Assembly (NCBI GenBank): GCA_016302185.1
Contig: JAEDOC010000110.1
Span: 1 to 6,894, forward strand
Length of the DNA stretch: 6,894 bases
Reading direction: 5' to 3'
DNA from: Clostridium sp.
GTDB taxonomy: Bacteria > Bacillota > Clostridia > Lachnospirales > Lachnospiraceae
Numbering within the stretch: the first letter of the stretch is position 1; every line of letters begins with the position of its first letter. The notes beneath the pieces are model-generated. The model made no database searches and was not told the origin of the DNA. It worked only from the letters and a program-made list of their open reading frames with translations. This document shows positions 4,774 through 6,894 of this stretch, one piece after another. A program made the translations under genes and the position numbers.

Positions 4774-5903
4774 ATTGTTTTGACAGCTCCGGCCTTTCGC
4801 TTCAGCCGCCGGTTCACATCCTCCCTCAGCAGTGCATAACACACAGAACACAACGGAATAAAAACCAGCATTCCCACGATTCCGAACATACTTCCGCCGA
4901 CCGATACGGCCACCAGAACCCAGATGGAGGGAAGTCCTACAGAATTCCCGACCACATGGGGATAGATCAAATTGCCTTCCAGCTGCTGAAGAACAAAAAA
5001 CAGAATGGTAAACCACACCGCCTGCAGAGGATTCACGGTCAGAGTAAGAAAAATCCCCACTGCACAGCCGATAAAGGCGCCAAATATAGGAATCAGCGCG
5101 GTAAATGCAATCAGAACACCAATGAGCAGCGCATAGGGAAGTCTGAAAAAGGTCATGGATACGAAAAACATCAGGCCCAGGATCACCGCTTCCAAACACT
5201 GTCCGGCTAAAAATTTTGAAAACGTCTGCTCTGTCATCCGAAGAACCCGGATCCATGTATTTACTCTGGCTTCCGGAAAATAGGCGTATAACAGCTTTTT
5301 GGCCTGTCTCGTCAGAGTTTCCTTCTGCAGCAGAAGATAGATGGAAAAAATAAAAGCAATACTGAAACTGGCCAGTCCGCTGGCGATGGACACCGCCGCT
5401 GTTACTGTGGAGGAAAGCACCGTTCCCGCACCGGTGGTAATAAAACCGATGAGCCTCTCCATCGCCTGTTTCCAGTCAATTTCCAGCTGCATTCCGTCCA
5501 CTGCGGTTACCAGCTCCGGATATTCTTCAAAGGTAACCTCCACCCAGCGGCGGATCCGCTCAAAAAAGCGGGGAATCTGTACCGTAAGACTCATCAGCGT
5601 CTCCGTCAGCTCCGGAATAACCACCAGACATACGATTCCCAGTACGCCCAGCACCAGAATCAGCGTAAGCACCAGACTGAGACCGCGGCTCCGGCGCTTC
5701 TTCGGCAGAAGAGCTTCCAGCCTGCGCATCGGTACATTTAAGATAAAGGCAATGGCTGCTCCGATTAAAAAAGGCAGAAACAATCCCGCACACCAGCGAA
5801 AGAAGCGGCAGACCAGCTCAAAGCGAAATGCCAGTCCCAAAAGCACAATGGTATAAAGAATCAGAAGCATCAGCTTCTTCATCATGGAACGATTGATCTC
5901 CAT
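4749..5903 (-). CDS. AI-2E/PerM-family membrane transporter
   Basis: A 384-residue integral membrane protein of the AI-2E (PF01594) family, normally 340-400 residues. Hydrophobic segments lie at about 10-27, 36-57, 74-97, 160-193, 234-252, 257-281, 283-308 and 322-358, with a hydrophilic loop at 100-150. Family hallmarks include GQCLEAVILGLMFFV (234-248), LIPIFGAFIG (270-279) and QQLEGNLIYPHVVGNSVGLP (306-325). Members were named for autoinducer-2 export by E. coli TqsA, but many are permeases of unknown substrate and some are Na+/H+ antiporters, so AI-2 transport should not be assumed. The ATG at 5901-5903 has GGGGAGGT (5907-5914) just upstream, in the 14-nt gap after the alanyl-tRNA editing gene; the short SD spacing (about 4 nt) is slightly unusual, and M7 and M8 are alternatives. 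It is cotranscribed and perhaps translationally coupled with that gene. Its 3' end forms part of the shared terminator. Confidence 0.95.
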   Translation of the reverse strand: MEINRSMMKKLMLLILYTIVLLGLAFRFELVCRFFRWCAGLFLPFLIGAAIAFILNVPMRRLEALLPKKRRSRGLSLVLTLILVLGVLGIVCLVVIPELTETLMSLTVQIPRFFERIRRWVEVTFEEYPELVTAVDGMQLEIDWKQAMERLIGFITTGAGTVLSSTVTAAVSIASGLASFSIAFIFSIYLLLQKETLTRQAKKLLYAYFPEARVNTWIRVLRMTEQTFSKFLAGQCLEAVILGLMFFVSMTFFRLPYALLIGVLIAFTALIPIFGAFIGCAVGIFLTLTVNPLQAVWFTILFFVLQQLEGNLIYPHVVGNSVGLPSIWVLVAVSVGGSMFGIVGMLVFIPLCSVCYALLREDVNRRLKRKAGAVKTIKKEGADE

Positions 5904-5917
5904 CTTACCTCCCCAGA

Positions 5918-6894
5918 TTATTCCTGCATAAAAATCTCAGAAAAAACGGTGCGAATCTCCGATGCCGGGGCATGGAAGGTCCCCTGAATCATCTGCGGGC
6001 TTCCCCCGCCCCGTCCGTTTAAGGAAGCATTTAATTTCTTTCCATCCTCCCTTACATTCCGTTCTGTGCTTCCTACACAATAGCTGTAACCATCCGCATC
6101 GCTGCCGGAAAAGACGGCAGCTGTTCTTCCCTTCTTCTCTTTAAGCAGAAGGTCGCAAAACTGACGGATCGCAACCGGAGACAGCCCTTCTTCAAATACC
6201 AGAAGCAGTTTCTCCCCTTCCGGAAAACGCTCTGCCTTCAGCGCCATCAGTTCCCGCCACATCCGCGCAATGGTTCCGTCCTTCTCTGCATCCTCTCTCT
6301 TTAAGCGTTCCACTGCTTCCGTAAGTGCATCCGGCTTTGCCGAGAGAAGAGCGGAGATGGAAATCGTCTGATCCGTCTTTCTCCGATAATCTTCCATGGC
6401 CTTTTCTCCGCAGAGCATGGAGATCCTGACACCGCCTTTATAATTCATCAGAGACAGGAACTTGATCGCACCAATCTCACCCGTTCTCTCCACATGCGTG
6501 CCGCAGCAGGCGCAGATATCCGCCCCCGGATATTCCACAATCCGCACTTCTCCGGTCAGTTCCTTTTTGCTGCGGTAATCCAGAACCTTCAGCTCCTCCG
6601 GTGTCGGATAATATACCCGTACCGGCAGATTGGCGTAAACCACCTGATTTGCCTCTTTTTCAATCTCCATCAGCTGTTCCCAGGTGATACTTCCGTTTAA
6701 ATCCAGAGTCACTTCTTCTCTTCCCATATGGAATCCCACATTATCATAGCCAAAATGACGGTGAATCAGGCCGGACACAATGTGCTCTCCCGAATGCTGC
6801 TGCGTATTGGTAAAACGAACTTCCCAGTCCACGATACCTTTCACTGTGTCTCCCTCTGTCAGCGGTTCATCGGTAAGATGGATAATCTCACCGT
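5918..6894 (-). CDS. Alanyl-tRNA editing protein, long AlaX type (5' end outside window)
   Basis: Hydrolyses Ser-tRNA(Ala) or Gly-tRNA(Ala) in trans, backing up the editing domain of alanyl-tRNA synthetase. The window holds 324 codons of the 3' part; the complete protein is usually about 390-400 residues. The frame is open to the edge: the codons right of 6844 read GEIIHLTDEPLTEGDT, which continues the family pattern, so the GTG at 6842-6844 is an internal Val and not a start. Zn-binding motifs are present: HSGEH (6786-6800) and the CxxxH motif CCGTH (6494-6508). The C-terminal half is a DHHA1-like domain ending with GRGGGSPQMIQG, typical of the long form, with a predicted helical linker before it. 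No signal peptide is expected; it acts in the cytoplasm. First visible gene of an operon with the AI-2E-family gene 14 nt downstream. Its promoter is outside the window. Confidence 0.95.
   Translation of the reverse strand, partial: GEIIHLTDEPLTEGDTVKGIVDWEVRFTNTQQHSGEHIVSGLIHRHFGYDNVGFHMGREEVTLDLNGSITWEQLMEIEKEANQVVYANLPVRVYYPTPEELKVLDYRSKKELTGEVRIVEYPGADICACCGTHVERTGEIGAIKFLSLMNYKGGVRISMLCGEKAMEDYRRKTDQTISISALLSAKPDALTEAVERLKREDAEKDGTIARMWRELMALKAERFPEGEKLLLVFEEGLSPVAIRQFCDLLLKEKKGRTAAVFSGSDADGYSYCVGSTERNVREDGKKLNASLNGRGGGSPQMIQGTFHAPASEIRTVFSEIFMQE

Noticed and set aside
4753..5256. 167-codon minus-strand frame within the AI-2E-family gene
   Set aside because: It is the same strand in another frame, with an unlikely composition and no SD. 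The main frame runs intact through it, so it does not indicate a frameshift.
5341..5856. 171-codon open frame on the plus strand
   Set aside because: It lies antisense to the AI-2E-family gene, whose translation shows clear family motifs. Its own translation is Ser/Arg/Thr-rich with no recognisable domain.

Overview
The window looks like chromosomal DNA from an anaerobic member of the Clostridia, most likely family Lachnospiraceae. The evidence is a pyruvate:ferredoxin oxidoreductase, a CD1871A-type CXXC mini-protein ending in the family's CIGIG motif, a VanW/G5-like surface protein, strong AGGAGG-type ribosome binding sites, and near-consensus sigma-A promoters. It reads as core chromosome: there is no insertion sequence, phage gene, CRISPR array, tRNA or rRNA. 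Both ends of the window cut through genes.

Left part (1-2950, minus strand). Transcription starts at an extended -10 promoter near 3020 and runs leftward through a membrane-anchored VanW-domain protein (1079-2950). It then reaches a 62-residue membrane protein with a C-terminal CxxC motif (852-1040), 38 nt further on. After a 174-bp gap holding a hairpin and a TATAAT promoter comes the N-terminal 225 residues of pyruvate:ferredoxin oxidoreductase nifJ (1-677, truncated by the window edge). A near-perfect terminator-like hairpin with a T5 run lies inside the CXXC gene rather than after it.

Middle part (2951-4738, plus strand). A 190-bp divergent region separates the vanW-like gene from a PHP-domain phosphoesterase of the TrpH/YciV type (3141-3989). 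Next come an 85-residue acidic protein of unknown function with its own promoter and terminator (4067-4324), and a 78-residue protein (4487-4723) under a very strong extended -10 promoter. The 78-residue protein appears to have an HPr-like fold. It keeps the NLKS motif around HPr Ser46 but lacks the catalytic histidine motif GxHARP, so it resembles a shortened Crh. This is the most interesting observation in the window.

Right part (4739-6894, minus strand). A two-gene operon comes in from beyond the right edge: a long-form alanyl-tRNA editing protein (AlaX-L type, 5' end outside the window), then 14 nt later an AI-2E/PerM-family membrane protein. It converges on the HPr-like gene at a shared bidirectional terminator (4736-4773) whose stem also encodes the last residues of the membrane protein.

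There is no clear new multi-gene defence or mobile system here. The candidates for novelty are the two small proteins on the plus strand, the CXXC mini-protein with its intragenic hairpin, and small dyad elements in the leaders.
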